Part shown: piece after piece, positions 14,528 to 25,019 of the stretch
How positions within the stretch are numbered: the stretch's first letter is position 1
How the letters are laid out: every line of letters starts with the position of its first letter
DNA from: Chionoecetes opilio
Lineage: Eukaryota > Arthropoda > Malacostraca > Decapoda > Majidae
Reading direction: 5' to 3'
Length of the DNA stretch: 64,000 bases
NCBI GenBank assembly: GCA_016584305.1
Contig: JACEEZ010002651.1
Span: forward strand, 200,001 to 264,000
Program-made: the position numbers and the translations under genes
The notes under the pieces: generated by a model
Seen by the model: only the letters and a program-made list of their open reading frames with translations
The model's database searches: none
What the model was told of the DNA's origin: nothing

Positions 14528-14659
14528 GCAAACTTTGTCGACAATCCAAAAACCACTTTGGCGGATCTCCTTCAACTAAATCTACATACCTATGAGGATG
14601 AGGTGAAAAACATAGTTGACAAGGCTGTCAAAGAAATGTCTATGGAAAAAATCATAAAG
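14528..14659 (+). CDS. Axonemal dynein heavy chain, exon B
   Basis: The exon encodes exactly 44 residues, [20 protein letters not shown] through [10 protein letters not shown]. [18 protein letters not shown] and IVDKAVKEM match the DNAH9/11/17 group. The acceptor is CCTGCAG ending at 14527 and the donor is GTTTGT at 14660; both ends are phase 0, matching exons A and C. A long (AT)n tract (14336-14508) lies just upstream, so the usual polypyrimidine stretch is replaced by AT dinucleotides and a short CTTCCACACCTGCAG. The following intron is short (526 bases). Confidence is high because the protein matches the family at both exon ends. Confidence 0.92.
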
Positions 14660-15185
14660 GTTTGTTATAACATACACAAATCTGATATATATATACTATA
14701 TACATATTGATACATTATTCAAAGTGTAGTTAAACTGACATTCACATCACTGATCATAACTGCATGCATATTTAAAGTTACTTGGCTGTTAAAATTATTG
14801 CATTGTGTGTGCTTTTTCTTGAATTTTAGATTAACATTATCTGGCAATACGTGAATATATATGTATATACATGAAACAGAATCATAAACCTAAATATTAA
14901 CCATATGTGTGATAGATACTGGCTGTTCATAAAGACAAAATATATTTCTAGAAATATTAAGTAAAACACTGATATAGATATTGAAAAAAATAGATAAATT
15001 ATTCCGATGTGTACTATATGTTAAGGAAAAGCTTACAAAGTAAAAAAATTATAATAGTTATTCATTTAATCATACGGATATACCTTTCAATTGAAGTTTA
15101 CATGTGGTAAGAAGTGGTGTTTATAAAAAATATATATACTGTATATAAATGCCATATACTCAAAATGTCGCTATGTGATTCGCAG
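14660..15185. other. Short dynein intron
   Basis: A 526-base intron, the smallest in this part of the gene, with GTTTGT...CAG borders and no recognised repeat. Confidence 0.8.
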
Positions 15186-15299
15186 GAATTAGAGCTGACG
15201 TGGGCCAGCCTGGAGTTCATGATTGATAAACACCCAAGAACAGGAACTGCTCTCATTAGAATGTCAGAAGAGATGATTGAAACACTTGAGGAAAATCAG
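15186..15299 (+). CDS. Axonemal dynein heavy chain, exon C
   Basis: The exon encodes 38 residues, ELELTWASLEFMIDKHPRTG through EEMIETLEENQ. The pattern W-x-x-(L/M)-E-F...L-x-x-(S/D)-E-E-x-(I/F)-E-T-L-E-(D/E)-N-Q is typical of the dynein tail just before the linker. The acceptor is TTCGCAG ending at 15185 and the donor is GTTTGT at 15300; both are phase 0. The next exon, 4.0 kb away at 19307, starts VQLQNLMTSKY, which follows ENQ directly in family members. Confidence 0.93.
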
Positions 15300-16010
15300 G
15301 TTTGTAGGAATGTACTGTTACACTGATTCACTAATATTCCCACCGATGCACAGACACATACACACACACACATATTTGATCAAACATGAATACTTTGAAC
15401 ACATGTATCCATCGAATCTTCAGATTGGAACACCATCGAAGTGAAAGCTACAAGAGGCTGTTATTTTATCTTTTTTCTATATAAATATAACATTTTGTAA
15501 CATTGTTGGTCTCAGATAAATAGGTTTTTCCTATGTGTGGTACAGTGGTCTCCCTAGAATTAATCTTCACTGAGGTCTAAGTAAGTGTCTGAGGTTACAT
15601 GCAGGTACCTTTTTTATGTATCTGTTTTTATGCCTATTGAAAAGTTTAATCCCACAGCTTGATATTATGTTTATGTTTACAATGGTTTCACATTTGATTT
15701 TGGACTATTATACTTAGCTTTGAGAATTGGTTTCTTGTCTATGTGACATAGCTGCATGATTTTGTCGGCAATGTTTCATTGCTTATTACCAGCACCTTAC
15801 CTAATAAGATACGCTCAGTATATCAGGCCCAACTAACATCCTATAGTAGTAATGCCTGGTCCAGTAGTCCCTTGTAATATGAAATTAACCCTATGTTGGT
15901 TCAGTAGGGAAATTTACCACCTTGGGTATTGTTGGGTTTCAGTACACCCTAATAAACAAAATGCATATGTCATCACTATCTTCAGTAATATATAACACTC
16001 AATCAATCAT
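15300..16010. other. Intron sequence, no feature recognised
   Basis: AT-rich, with a short (CA)n at about 15358-15372. Confidence 0.5.
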
Positions 16011-17825
16011 CAATCATTGGGGGCATACGCCGGGAGGCGCGTCGCCTAGCCCACCCAACGACACCACTCCCGGGGGTCACCTCGCGCAAGTCTCCATACA
16101 GGCTCCTTTCCCATACCAAGCAACTCTCGACAGGAAACATCAACCTGCCCCAGCCACGAGCCTTGCGGGTGCCCCTTTGGCTTCATCCACGCCGGATTGT
16201 CTCTTATAGATACAACCCGGTGGGAAGGATCGGTTTCAGGGTAACGTGTCACATGCCCATTCAACCGAAGTTGGCGCTGACGGACTGTGTAGGTAAAAAG
16301 CCTCTATTCAGTCTCAATCGCTGATTTAACACGTAATCGTCCCAGCGATAACCCTTAATTCTACCAAGACACATATTACCATAGGCATCGATTCGCCACT
16401 TCAAGTCGCTATTTACTATCCATGTCTCACATCCATAGAGTAAGACAGGGATCATAAGCAGCTTGAAGATCTGGATCTATGTCCATCTGTACAAGTACCG
16501 ACAAGGCTAAGTACTCGTGCTGAGCGAGTCCATAACACCGTGGGCTATGACAATCCACCGTAAGACTTCTTGACGTGACCCGCCGTCAATATGGACTGTG
16601 CTACCAAGGTATGTACAGCTTTACAAGATCTCTACGACCTCGCCCCACGCATGAACAGAATGTACTGTTTCATCTAGCAATCCTTAAAACACCTGGACCT
16701 TGGTCTTGAGCCAGGAGACCTCAAGTCCCAAAGGCTTTGCCTCCTGATACAGCGCCTCGAGAGCCATCTCCAGGATCTCCAGCGACTCAGCAAAGATTAC
16801 TGCATCATCGGCTAAAACAAGGTCAGTGATCTTGGTGTTGCAGAGGAATGCTCCACAATCATTTTGGTATACAACTTTGCCTAATATCCAGTACATAAAT
16901 GTGTTGAAAAATGATGGGGAAAGGACGCACCCTTGCCGCACTCCTGTACTCATAGGAAAAAAGTTGGATCCACCTCCTCCACACTTTACAGCACTCTCAG
17001 TCCCAGAGTACAGGCCAGTCATCAAATCAATAGTCCTTGCAGGAATCCCGCGAAGTCCCAGAAGATCCCAGAGTGACTCACGATGCACTAAGTCAAACTC
17101 TTCATGATATCAACATAGGCTGCAAGCATCCCCTGTCGAAACTCAAGTCGGCGTTCCACTAGGACACGAAGCGCTAGGATACCGTCCGTTATTGACATAC
17201 CAGGCGTGAACCCAGACTGCTGAAGTCTCTGATGCTACATCAGGTGACTGCGGATCCGTGTCAATAGATGGTCAAGCACCTTGCCTGGTACGCTGAGCAG
17301 TGTAATACCGCGGTAATTTATGCAGTCCTGACGGCCCCCTTTCCGTTTTCAGATAGGGACGACCAATCTCCTTTTCCAGTCAGGGGAAATGGTTGCCCAT
17401 GTGATTGCCATACGGCAGTCAGGACAGCATGCAAACCGCGGATCATGGCCTCACCCCCAGCTTTGAGGAGTTCTGATATTACTAACACCAGCTGCCTTTC
17501 CACCCCTCAACATTGCTACAGCCTCTCTGACTTCGAGAGGGTGCGGTTTGGCCAATAGGAGGATCGGCATCCACTGTCAGTAATCCAGTGGTGTGAAGCT
17601 GCCCAATTGGAGGGTCCACCGTGAACAACTGCCCAAAGTACTCAGCCCAACGAGCCATCTGCCCACCCATGTCCGACACGAGGCGCCCAGCTGCTGCTCG
17701 GATAGGAATCGCCCGAGATGGAGACTTGGAACGGAACTTCTTTCAGGGGTCGGTAGGTAGGTTGGAGGTAATTAGCGTTCAAATGGCTCTCGACATCCTC
17801 AGCGTGACTTCTGACATATACTGGC
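16011..17825 (-). mobile_element. RTE-type LINE, second antisense copy
   Basis: This copy has the same 3' end (TCAATCATTGGGGGCATACG on the plus strand) and the same order of domains as the copy at 11456-13960, but is truncated further 3' (in the linker, about 17825). Recognisable parts are the C-terminus with YGCETWIVNSDLKWRIDAYG (16455-16261), the RT core (17088-16684; NTFMYWILGKVV, DLVLADDAV with the family Phe replaced by Leu before A-D-D) and the RT N-terminus (17503-17318). Many frameshifts and small deletions make it more decayed than the first copy. Confidence 0.85.
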
Positions 17826-17832
17826 TGGTCTA

Positions 17833-17839
17833 ATATATA

Positions 17840-17928
<89 letters not shown>
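17833..17928. repeat. (AT)n microsatellite
   Basis: About 95 bases of AT immediately beyond the truncated end of the RTE copy. Confidence 0.95.
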
Positions 17929-17931
<3 letters not shown>

Positions 17932-17949
17932 TTTATTTATACTATTTGG

Positions 17950-18205
17950 TGTATAAGAGCCTGGTAATTGTGAACACAAGGTTTCGAGTTCAAGTCCCGA
18001 CGGAAGCAACTGTTTCTTCCATCGTTGAGTGACCGAAAATACCCACTTGCTGCATCAACCTCACTTTTGACTGCGACTACAAGTGCGGCGGAGAAGACCA
18101 GGTGATAGCATGAGCCTCAAGTCAAACGATCACAGAAAACCATTTCAGGTGTCACTATTAAAATCCAGCCTATGCCACCACGAGCGAGGGCCAACCATTA
18201 CATAA
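17950..18205 (+). repeat. Diverged SINE family 1 copy
   Basis: A box-B-like GAGTTCAAGTCCC (about 17987-17999) is followed by the diverged family body (GAGTGACCGAAAATACCCAC, CACTATTAAAATCC, GCCACCACGAGCGAGG). It is older than the copies at 1-545. Confidence 0.65.
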
Positions 18206-18484
18206 TTCATCTTGAATTCTGCCAATTCTACCAACCCTCCAGAATTGGCAGGGCCAACCTCCTGATAGACGCTATATTTTTGTGGGACGAGGAAGATGCG
18301 AGAGGTCATGGGAAGAAGTTGAAGAGGACCACATGCAAGAGAGATATCAACAAGTATAGCTTTAACGTGAATAGGGAGGTGGTACGTGCCAAGAATATGT
18401 ACGTCTTCAAAGCCCAGCTGGTAGTTTTGGAGACGGAACAGTACGAGCTTAGATCTTTTCCTCTAAATCATAACTATATGAATA

Positions 18485-18553
18485 CAACTAGATGAATACA
18501 CACACAAACACAAACACAAACACACACACACACACACACAAACACACATATAT

Positions 18554-18610
<57 letters not shown>

Positions 18611-18613
18611 ACA
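18485..18613. repeat. (CA)n microsatellite
   Basis: CA-rich array interrupted by CAAACA and ATATAT units. Confidence 0.93.
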
Positions 18614-18629
18614 GGATACTCCTTTGTGT

Positions 18630-18830
18630 AGTGGTGGCACGCTCGGTTCACAACCGATAAATCCTGGGTTCGAAACCCGGGCGGAGCTGAGATAGATGGG
18701 CTGTTTCCTTAAAACCCGAGCCCCTGTCCACCCAGCAGTGAATGGGTACCGGGTGTTAGCCGGGGGTTTGTGACCCGCCTCCCGGGAAGGTGGCTTCTGC
18801 CAACACTAAGAACTAAGGATGAATGAATCT
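18630..18830 (+). repeat. tRNA-derived SINE family 2
   Basis: GTGTAGTGGTGGCACGCTCG (box A region) and GGGTTCGAAACCC (box B) are followed by a unique body (GCCCCTGTCCACCCAGCAG, GTGACCCGCCTCCCGGGAAG). It ends in GAATGAATC repeats. Partial copies are at 40215-40310 and, inverted, at 52805-52944. Confidence 0.82.
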
Positions 18831-19306
18831 TGCGTGCATCTATAAACTATTTTCTTAAAAAAAGCAAAAATATCCATGATGGACACATAAATATAATGAG
18901 CTGCGGTGTAAATGCGTATTTTCTGGCGCTTTTCCATTTGTCGTTTCGTCGTTAATCATCCCCTTAAAGATCATAAGCTTAATGGACTGACTGTGCACAG
19001 GGTATAACGTCAACAAAATTGGTGTGGTTCTAACTGGAACCTGCGAATTAGTTAATGGGTTAAGGCAGTAAAACAAAAATTTGTAATGCAATATTTTGTA
19101 TACAAGCGAACAGTATGCAAATAGAAAACTATCTTCATTAATTTCTGCAATATTCTATTCTTCATCCAATGTAAGGCATCAGTTGTGTTTATAGGATAGA
19201 ATTTTTTTTTTAACCAAGTAAAAAGTTTGTTGTCCCTAGCTGTAAGGGTTTTGTTATTGATATGTTCTATTTAGGAAATGTATTTATGTTACTGTATCAT
19301 CCACAG
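18831..19306. other. Intron sequence, no feature recognised
   Basis: AT-rich intron leading to the acceptor before dynein exon D. Confidence 0.5.
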
Positions 19307-19413
19307 GTTCAGCTGCAGAACCTGATGACCTCAAAGTACATTGAACATTTTTCGGAGGAAGTTTCTCTCTGGCAAAACAGGCTGTCTGTGGCTGATCAAG
19401 TCATCACTTTATG
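19307..19413 (+). CDS. Axonemal dynein heavy chain, exon D
   Basis: The exon encodes about 36 residues, VQLQNLMTSKYIEHFSEEV and SLWQNRLSVADQVITL, followed by a Trp codon split over the intron. The acceptor is CCACAG (19301-19306). The donor GTGAGG starts at 19414, leaving two bases (TG) that join the first G of the exon at 31254 to make TGG. The split Trp and the following FEVQRTW motif match the family. The intron after it is 11.8 kb and holds SINEs, an XPG-type transposon relic, LTR material, a Jockey LINE and microsatellites. Confidence 0.93.
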
Positions 19414-19861
19414 GTGAGGAACCAATTAAAGAATCCTTCCAATTTTTTTTTAAATGATTAGAGTTTAATATTTTATTCAGGTTATCCTTCGCTGATTTTA
19501 TTTTTTTGATGAATACTACATGATTAGTATATAAAACATAAAGAAAAACTCAGATATTCACTATCAATACGTATCACACAAATAAGGCTTTTCTACAAAA
19601 ATGTTTTTTTATAAAAGATGAACTACTTTTATGCTGTCACACAGGCATGGTATCCAAAAAGGAAACTATACAGTACAAATAAAAATTGTCTCCCTCCAAA
19701 AACGTAGTGTATACTTAAAAATTAGGAGGATTAAGAAAATGCACTTTAAACCAGCTGTAGTTGTTGTTGAAGATCCTCAGGCTACGCGACCTAACAGCCC
19801 TGAGCTCCTGAGGAAGGCCATGGGCTGTACTGGGTTTTCCCACACGGCCTTCATGGATGTC
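19414..19861. other. Intron sequence, no feature recognised
   Basis: AT-rich; a small open frame (19631-19876) shows no domain. Confidence 0.5.
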
Positions 19862-20100
19862 GCCTACGTGGTGTAGTGGCTAGCGTGCCTGGCTACGAAT
19901 CTGCGGGCCCTGGTTCGAATCCGGGCCAGGGCAAGTCGGCGACCAGCCAGCTAGCAGTTCTTCTTTCCTATCGGGGTTGATAAATGAGTACCTGTGGTAG
20001 CCCAGGGAAGGTAACTGTGGTAACCCGGGTGTCACACTAGCTCTGTGTCCCGGGGTAACGGGTCCTCACCCACCACAGGCTCTAAGGGCTAATGCCACGG
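19862..20100 (+). repeat. tRNA-derived SINE family 3
   Basis: GTGGTGTAGTGGCTAGCGTG (box A) and CCTGGTTCGAATCCGGGCC (box B) form a tRNA-like head. The body carries AACTGTGGTAACCCGGGTG and TCACCCACCACAGGCTC. The head could fold as a tRNA-like structure, but no intact tRNA gene is claimed. Confidence 0.75.
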
Positions 20101-20498
20101 AGATGAGCACCGAATGCCACGCGCAGCTTAGCGTATGCTCCCATCTTAACTTAGTTTTACTTCATGGAGTGAGTTTATGTTGTGTTGTTGCGTTTGTGAT
20201 TGTGTGCAGTACATTCTTCCATAATATAGTTGATAGTGTAGGGTGCTGTGTAGCATTCTGGTCATGCATCTGCAATGGACCCATACAGCCTCCCCTTATA
20301 GCTCAGAGGGGCCTGGTGGTGTCCACACTGCAACCTGGCCAGGTGAACTATGTCCTCACGGGGAAGGGAGGACTCGTAAGATTGGATGTCAGGGGGCTGT
20401 GCAAGCAGCTGAATATTGTCCTTTAGTGATTGGATGTAGCGATGGGTGATCTGACTATGAACATATGTAACACACCAGCTTCAATATATCATGTTGCT
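20101..20498. other. No gene recognised
   Basis: Moderately GC-rich sequence with a plus-strand open frame (20103-20426) that has no recognised domain. It may be the tail of a longer repeat. Confidence 0.4.
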
Positions 20499-21026
20499 AT
20501 GGAAAGCTAATGAAATTCCGCTTCTCCATGTAAAAAGTTTTTTCGCAAAATATTAAATGGCGAAGAGTTTAAGTTCATGTACATTTCTTGAAAGTCTCAT
20601 AATGGCATTTCTTTAGTGTGTTTTACGATTTTTTATTTGATAATATTATAGAACAAACATTTCCGAAGATAACAGTATATATTTTATACTGATAAACATA
20701 TATTAGGTAGGAAATTACCCGATTTCATGATTTTTTATATTTAGTTAACGCTAATTTATGCATGCTGCTAATTTATTTATCAGTAAACGAAATATATTAA
20801 TGGAAAGCTAATTAAATTCCGCTTTTATTGATATTCTCCATGTAAAAAGTTTTCTCAAAAAATATTAAATGGTGAAGAGTTAAAGTTAATGCATATTTCT
20901 TGAAAGTGTCATAATGGCCTTTCTTTTGTGTGTTTTACGGTTTTTTATTTGATAATATTATAGAACAAACATTTCCGAAGATAACAATATATCTTTTATA
21001 CTGATAAACATTATATTAGGTAGGTA
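20499..21026 (+). repeat. Tandem duplication, about 300-bp period, two copies
   Basis: The block TGGAAAGCTAATGAAATTCC ... AACAAACATTTCCGAAGATA ... AAACATATATTAGGTAGG (20499-20712) recurs at 20799-21026 in the same order with small indels. The second copy has an extra ATTGATAT insertion. Confidence 0.85.
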
Positions 21027-21750
21027 AACCTGTACGGGGAACGGAGCGGTGAGATCTAGATGGCGTGACGTCACGGGCGATCTATCAGGCCTTCTCTCTC
21101 GGTGGCCACGGTAGAACCGGCCGACTGAATGCTGGAACAACAGAAACAAGAATTAGGCTCAATAATATAAGTAACCATAAACAATATCACCATCACTATC
21201 ACTATCATTATAAAAAATTACTGTGAATGTGATTTATTGCCTCATGAGGCACTTCATATTATCTATATGATTCATTATATCATCATTATAATGAACAGTC
21301 ATATCACAATGACCATATTTCGCCATGCATAATCATTTTCATTATCACTATCATTGTCAAAATTGCAGTTAGGTGGTGAATAATGTACTAAAACACTATA
21401 AAATATACATATTACTCATAAACATAACATAATAGACATAAACAATATTACAATAGGCCATAATCACCATAATTTTGATCACTATCATTTTCGACAAAAT
21501 ACTTACCCCATGCGGTCGAAGTGGCCCACGCGGGCCATCTATGGTGGTTGGTGGCGGTCCTAGCAATAATCCCGCGTTGGATACACACCACATGGTGCAA
21601 TCACTATCGTCCTTTTCCTTTCATGCTACACAAATTTGACCTATATTACCTTACAAAGTACTCATATATGTATGTTATGTTAGAGTATCATCAACTTACC
21701 TCCATTGGTTTGGTAATGGGGGTTTCAGATATGAGTGACTGGACGTGATT
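21027..21750. other. No gene recognised
   Basis: Contains ATCACTATCATT-like short repeats and GTGGCCCACGCGGGCC at 21517-21533, a sequence echoed at 22297-22313. Confidence 0.4.
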
Positions 21751-21751
21751 A

Positions 21752-21800
21752 CCTCCGCCAACGAAGTTGGAGGGGTTATGTTTTCACCCTGATCTGTCTA

Positions 21801-21837
<37 letters not shown>

Positions 21838-22075
21838 TAGTGTACAGGATTTCTCAAAAAGTTACCAATAGATTTGGACCAAACTCAGAATACCAAGTCT
21901 ATTTGGTACAAGGAAGAACTGATTTAATTTTGGATGAAATCTATTGACAACTGTTGCCATGGCAACCAATTGATGAAATATTCGGCCGGAGGTATGCGCT
22001 CATACTGAGTGCATATATATATATAATCACAACTGTTGCCATAGCAACCAATTGATGAAATATTGGGGCGGAGGT
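21752..22075 (+). mobile_element. Small TIR repeat (ACCTCCGCC ends)
   Basis: It starts ACCTCCGCCAACGAAGTTGG and ends GGCGGAGGT, with a (TCTG)n tract at 21797-21834. The 3' block AACTGTTGCCATGGCAACC plus GGAGGTATGCGCTC occurs twice (21951-22000 and 22030-22085). No coding sequence. Confidence 0.6.
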
Positions 22076-22379
22076 ATGCGCTCTACTGAGTGTCCCCCCC
22101 CCCCCTTAGTTGTAGCTGTTTTGGTGGCACGGAATGGACTAACGCTCTCTTTCCTTCACCACCACGTCGCTTTCGTGAGTAGAGAGTTCTGATTGGCTGG
22201 GAATAGAGGCGAGACGTGTTGCTATTGGCTGACGTCAACCCACGCCATCTACGTCATCAAATACGTCATCGATAGCCATGTGAAATGACGCGTTTAAGTG
22301 GCCCACGCGAGCCACTCGCCCGCTAAAGGGTTAAATGTAAAGATAGGGGAATACGCTACGCTGCGCGTGGCCTCGGTTC

Positions 22380-24335
22380 TCATTTCTGTTGCATTAGCCC
22401 TTGAGCCGAAGATGGTTGACATCTCGCTACCTCGGGAGATTGGGCAAGTATAGTATATGTGTCTGGTAATAAATATGGTACAATGACAGAAAATGTGGCT
22501 TTGATTTTTGTGGACGACCTGGTGTGACTAGTGATAATCAAGTTATATGTGAGGTTTATCTGCTTGTAGAAATTCACGAGAGTTATCAAAACATCAGTGT
22601 CATCAGAAATGACATGAATGCATAGTACTCCTTGAGATGCCAGATGAGCCATTTGCTGAGCAATAATTATTTCAACTTCATGCAATATTTTCAGATCATT
22701 CCTGCCTTGAATAGTGTCATTCCTGTACATTATCCTGTCAATACAAATGTTGTATGTGCTGGAAGTAGGTGTGAATGTTCCTGGATATAATGGCACACCA
22801 GATTGATGATTTGCACAACTTGAGTTGCTAACATGACCTTCTGTGGTGGAAGAGGTGATGTGATACTCAGTGGTATTTATGGCTGGCTTCAGAACCTGCT
22901 CTGGTACTTCAAATTATTTTGTTTTGCTATCATGGCAGTAGCGATCAAACGCCACAATTGGCATTAGCTTTTCTTATTGGACGTGTGATATACTCTATCA
23001 GATTATGCATGAAGTATTCAACTGTACCTGAGGTAGGCCATGCCATAACCCAAAGAACCCAAAGTTGCCATCCAACCAAGATAAATGCATCAGGTGCAGA
23101 ACAAAATTATTCAGAAATCTCAACTTGCAACGGTTTTTTTTATGAGTACAGACTTGGCTTTATTGATGTGCATATCATCAATATCTTCAAACATAGATAA
23201 TGGAACTGGAAAAAAGTGCATACATCAGGACAGAAGAAAGGTCAACATCACGTGCTTTCTGAAGGGCAAGCTCCCTAGAAAAAATGTATTTGGTGTTGTA
23301 CACATTGACTGTCCAATCTTTATTTGTTTTCTTGTAACATACATTGTAGTGACTTGCTGTGCAAGAGGTTTGTGGTAACATTTTGGCCATCCTAACATCA
23401 ACTGCTCAATTCGTTGTGCATCTGTGCAGACAGACTGATCAATATTCACGAAATATGAACAGTGCCTTCCTGAAACAATATTGATCAGTCCATCATTCCA
23501 TGAGTGAGTTTCTGGTTTAACCCCTTCACTGCGGATATCAAATTTATAGGCCTACCCCCCTGTGCGGCAGATTTAATTAAAATATAAAATAATTACTGAT
23601 CATATTTTAAAGTGCCTAAATGAATAGGATGCTCATTCCATACCAGAAAATCCATGTTTCGTCTTGGTGGAGGCTACCAGCTAAGTGAAGAGTTACGTCA
23701 AAGTGCAGCAACAGGGCCGTGACCGTGCTACCAGACGCACAATGAAACTACTACTACTCAACATAATACAGCTTATTTTGGTACATAAATGCTTCATTCA
23801 TGCATTCATTCATTCATTCATACTTGTTTTATATCCATCAAGAATATATTGAATATCTTGACTATTTAGCCTCGCCATTGAAGTAGAGGGCGCGGCAGCG
23901 TCAACACGTCGTACTGTACCGCTTGACCTTATTAGTCACACTAACTCACGCAAGCAGAAAAAGAGGTTCTATTATATCGCAACACTTGAAACTGTTGCCA
24001 TACAAGCCTATCACAACGAATATTTACCCATAATATCATTGAGCGCTCAGTTTAAATACAGAAACCATATATGTACCAGCCGCAGTGAACCCTTAAATAG
24101 CTGAGAGACCGTATTTGTACCAGCCGCAGTGAAGGGGTTAAGGGGATCAATACATATTGCTAGCTTGTCTCTCAGTTTCTTGCGGTCAACTTCATCTGAC
24201 TGGATCCGGTGTACGGATTTCTGTTCAGTGACATCAGATTGTAGTTTCTTCTATGTCATCGTCTTGCAACATCTTTCACGAGGCGACTCAGATGTGCACA
24301 CCTAGAGTCCACTTTTTCAAGGCAGATGGCTTTAA
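22380..24335 (-). pseudogene. XPG-like nuclease transposon gene, interrupted by a MITE
   Basis: Minus-strand parts in order: a stretch with RKKLRDKLAICIDPL (24230-24140), then after a 617-base insertion WNDGLINIVSGRHCS, FVNIDQSVCTDAQRIEQLML (23480-23390), LAQQVTTMYVTRKQIKIGQ, the LFSSS region and finally HEVEIIIAQQM ... IHVISDDTDVLITLVNFY (22700-22560). The last matches the XPG/FEN1 internal-domain pattern E-x-x-x-I-x-x-Q and S-D-D-T-D. The order agrees with the gene at 48562-50343. Stops and frameshifts occur, and the C-terminal helix-hairpin-helix and CXC parts are missing. Related non-coding sequence (AAAATGGCCGCCACC-like on the minus strand) extends to about 25000. Confidence 0.75.
23521..24137. 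mobile_element. piggyBac-type MITE with TTAA target duplication
   Basis: It is flanked by TTAA on both sides (23517-23520 and 24138-24141). The termini are CCCCTTCACTGCGG and its exact reverse complement CCGCAGTGAAGGGG, consistent with piggyBac-type ends (TTAA-CCC...). There is no coding capacity in 617 bases. A subterminal block TGTACCAGCCGCAGTGAA is repeated twice at the right end. It lies inside the nuclease gene; removing the insert and one TTAA restores a continuous reading frame. Confidence 0.88.
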
Positions 24336-24580
24336 TGTTACATATATGGTTCCTCCCGGGCCGCAACTATAGCGCATAATTAGGATTTTGAGAAATATTA
24401 TAAAAGGAAATGTACACATTCACGAAAAACGTAGTGTGTTGAAAAACATTAATTTATGATTATTTGCAAATAATGCATTCTAAGTGTACCAGTCATAAAT
24501 TTAGTAGTGTATTTGGGTTCCTTGACTTAAATATGTATATTTGACACCAAATTTAGATTCATAAACCAAAATTTAACATA

Positions 24581-24693
<113 letters not shown>

Positions 24694-25019
24694 TATATAT
24701 ATATGGCCATTTTAAGATTCCGATTGTGTAGGGTGGCGGTCATTTTGAATTTTGCCCGTAGAAATAATTGCCCACTGATTGCAAAGTCGCATGAAGTGGT
24801 TTTGAGGTCTAAATGTTCCCAACTACCAGAAAATAACAATAAAAAGGTTGTACAGTCAAAGACAAAAGTAGTGTCCAGGTTTTGTCCGATTATGAAATGT
24901 AACTCATGAAACATTATGAAAACCCTAACGTAGTTACATGTTCGTGGTTGGCAAGCCTGAATTCCTTAAGCTACTGTTCAGATAAGGGTTCAAAACGTCG
25001 ATTCTGTTGCCGATGAGAT

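Noticed and set aside
18630..18690. Possible true tRNA gene
   Set aside because: Same reasoning: tRNA-like promoter followed by a repeated body present at two other places.
19862..19935. Possible true tRNA gene
   Set aside because: Box A and box B are good, but the 3' end continues into a SINE body and the acceptor stem could not be paired; annotated as a SINE head instead.
22297..22334. Second piggyBac-type end (CCCGCTAAAGGGTTAA)
   Set aside because: Only one end was found; no matching TTAACCCTTTAGCGGG partner is visible upstream in this window.
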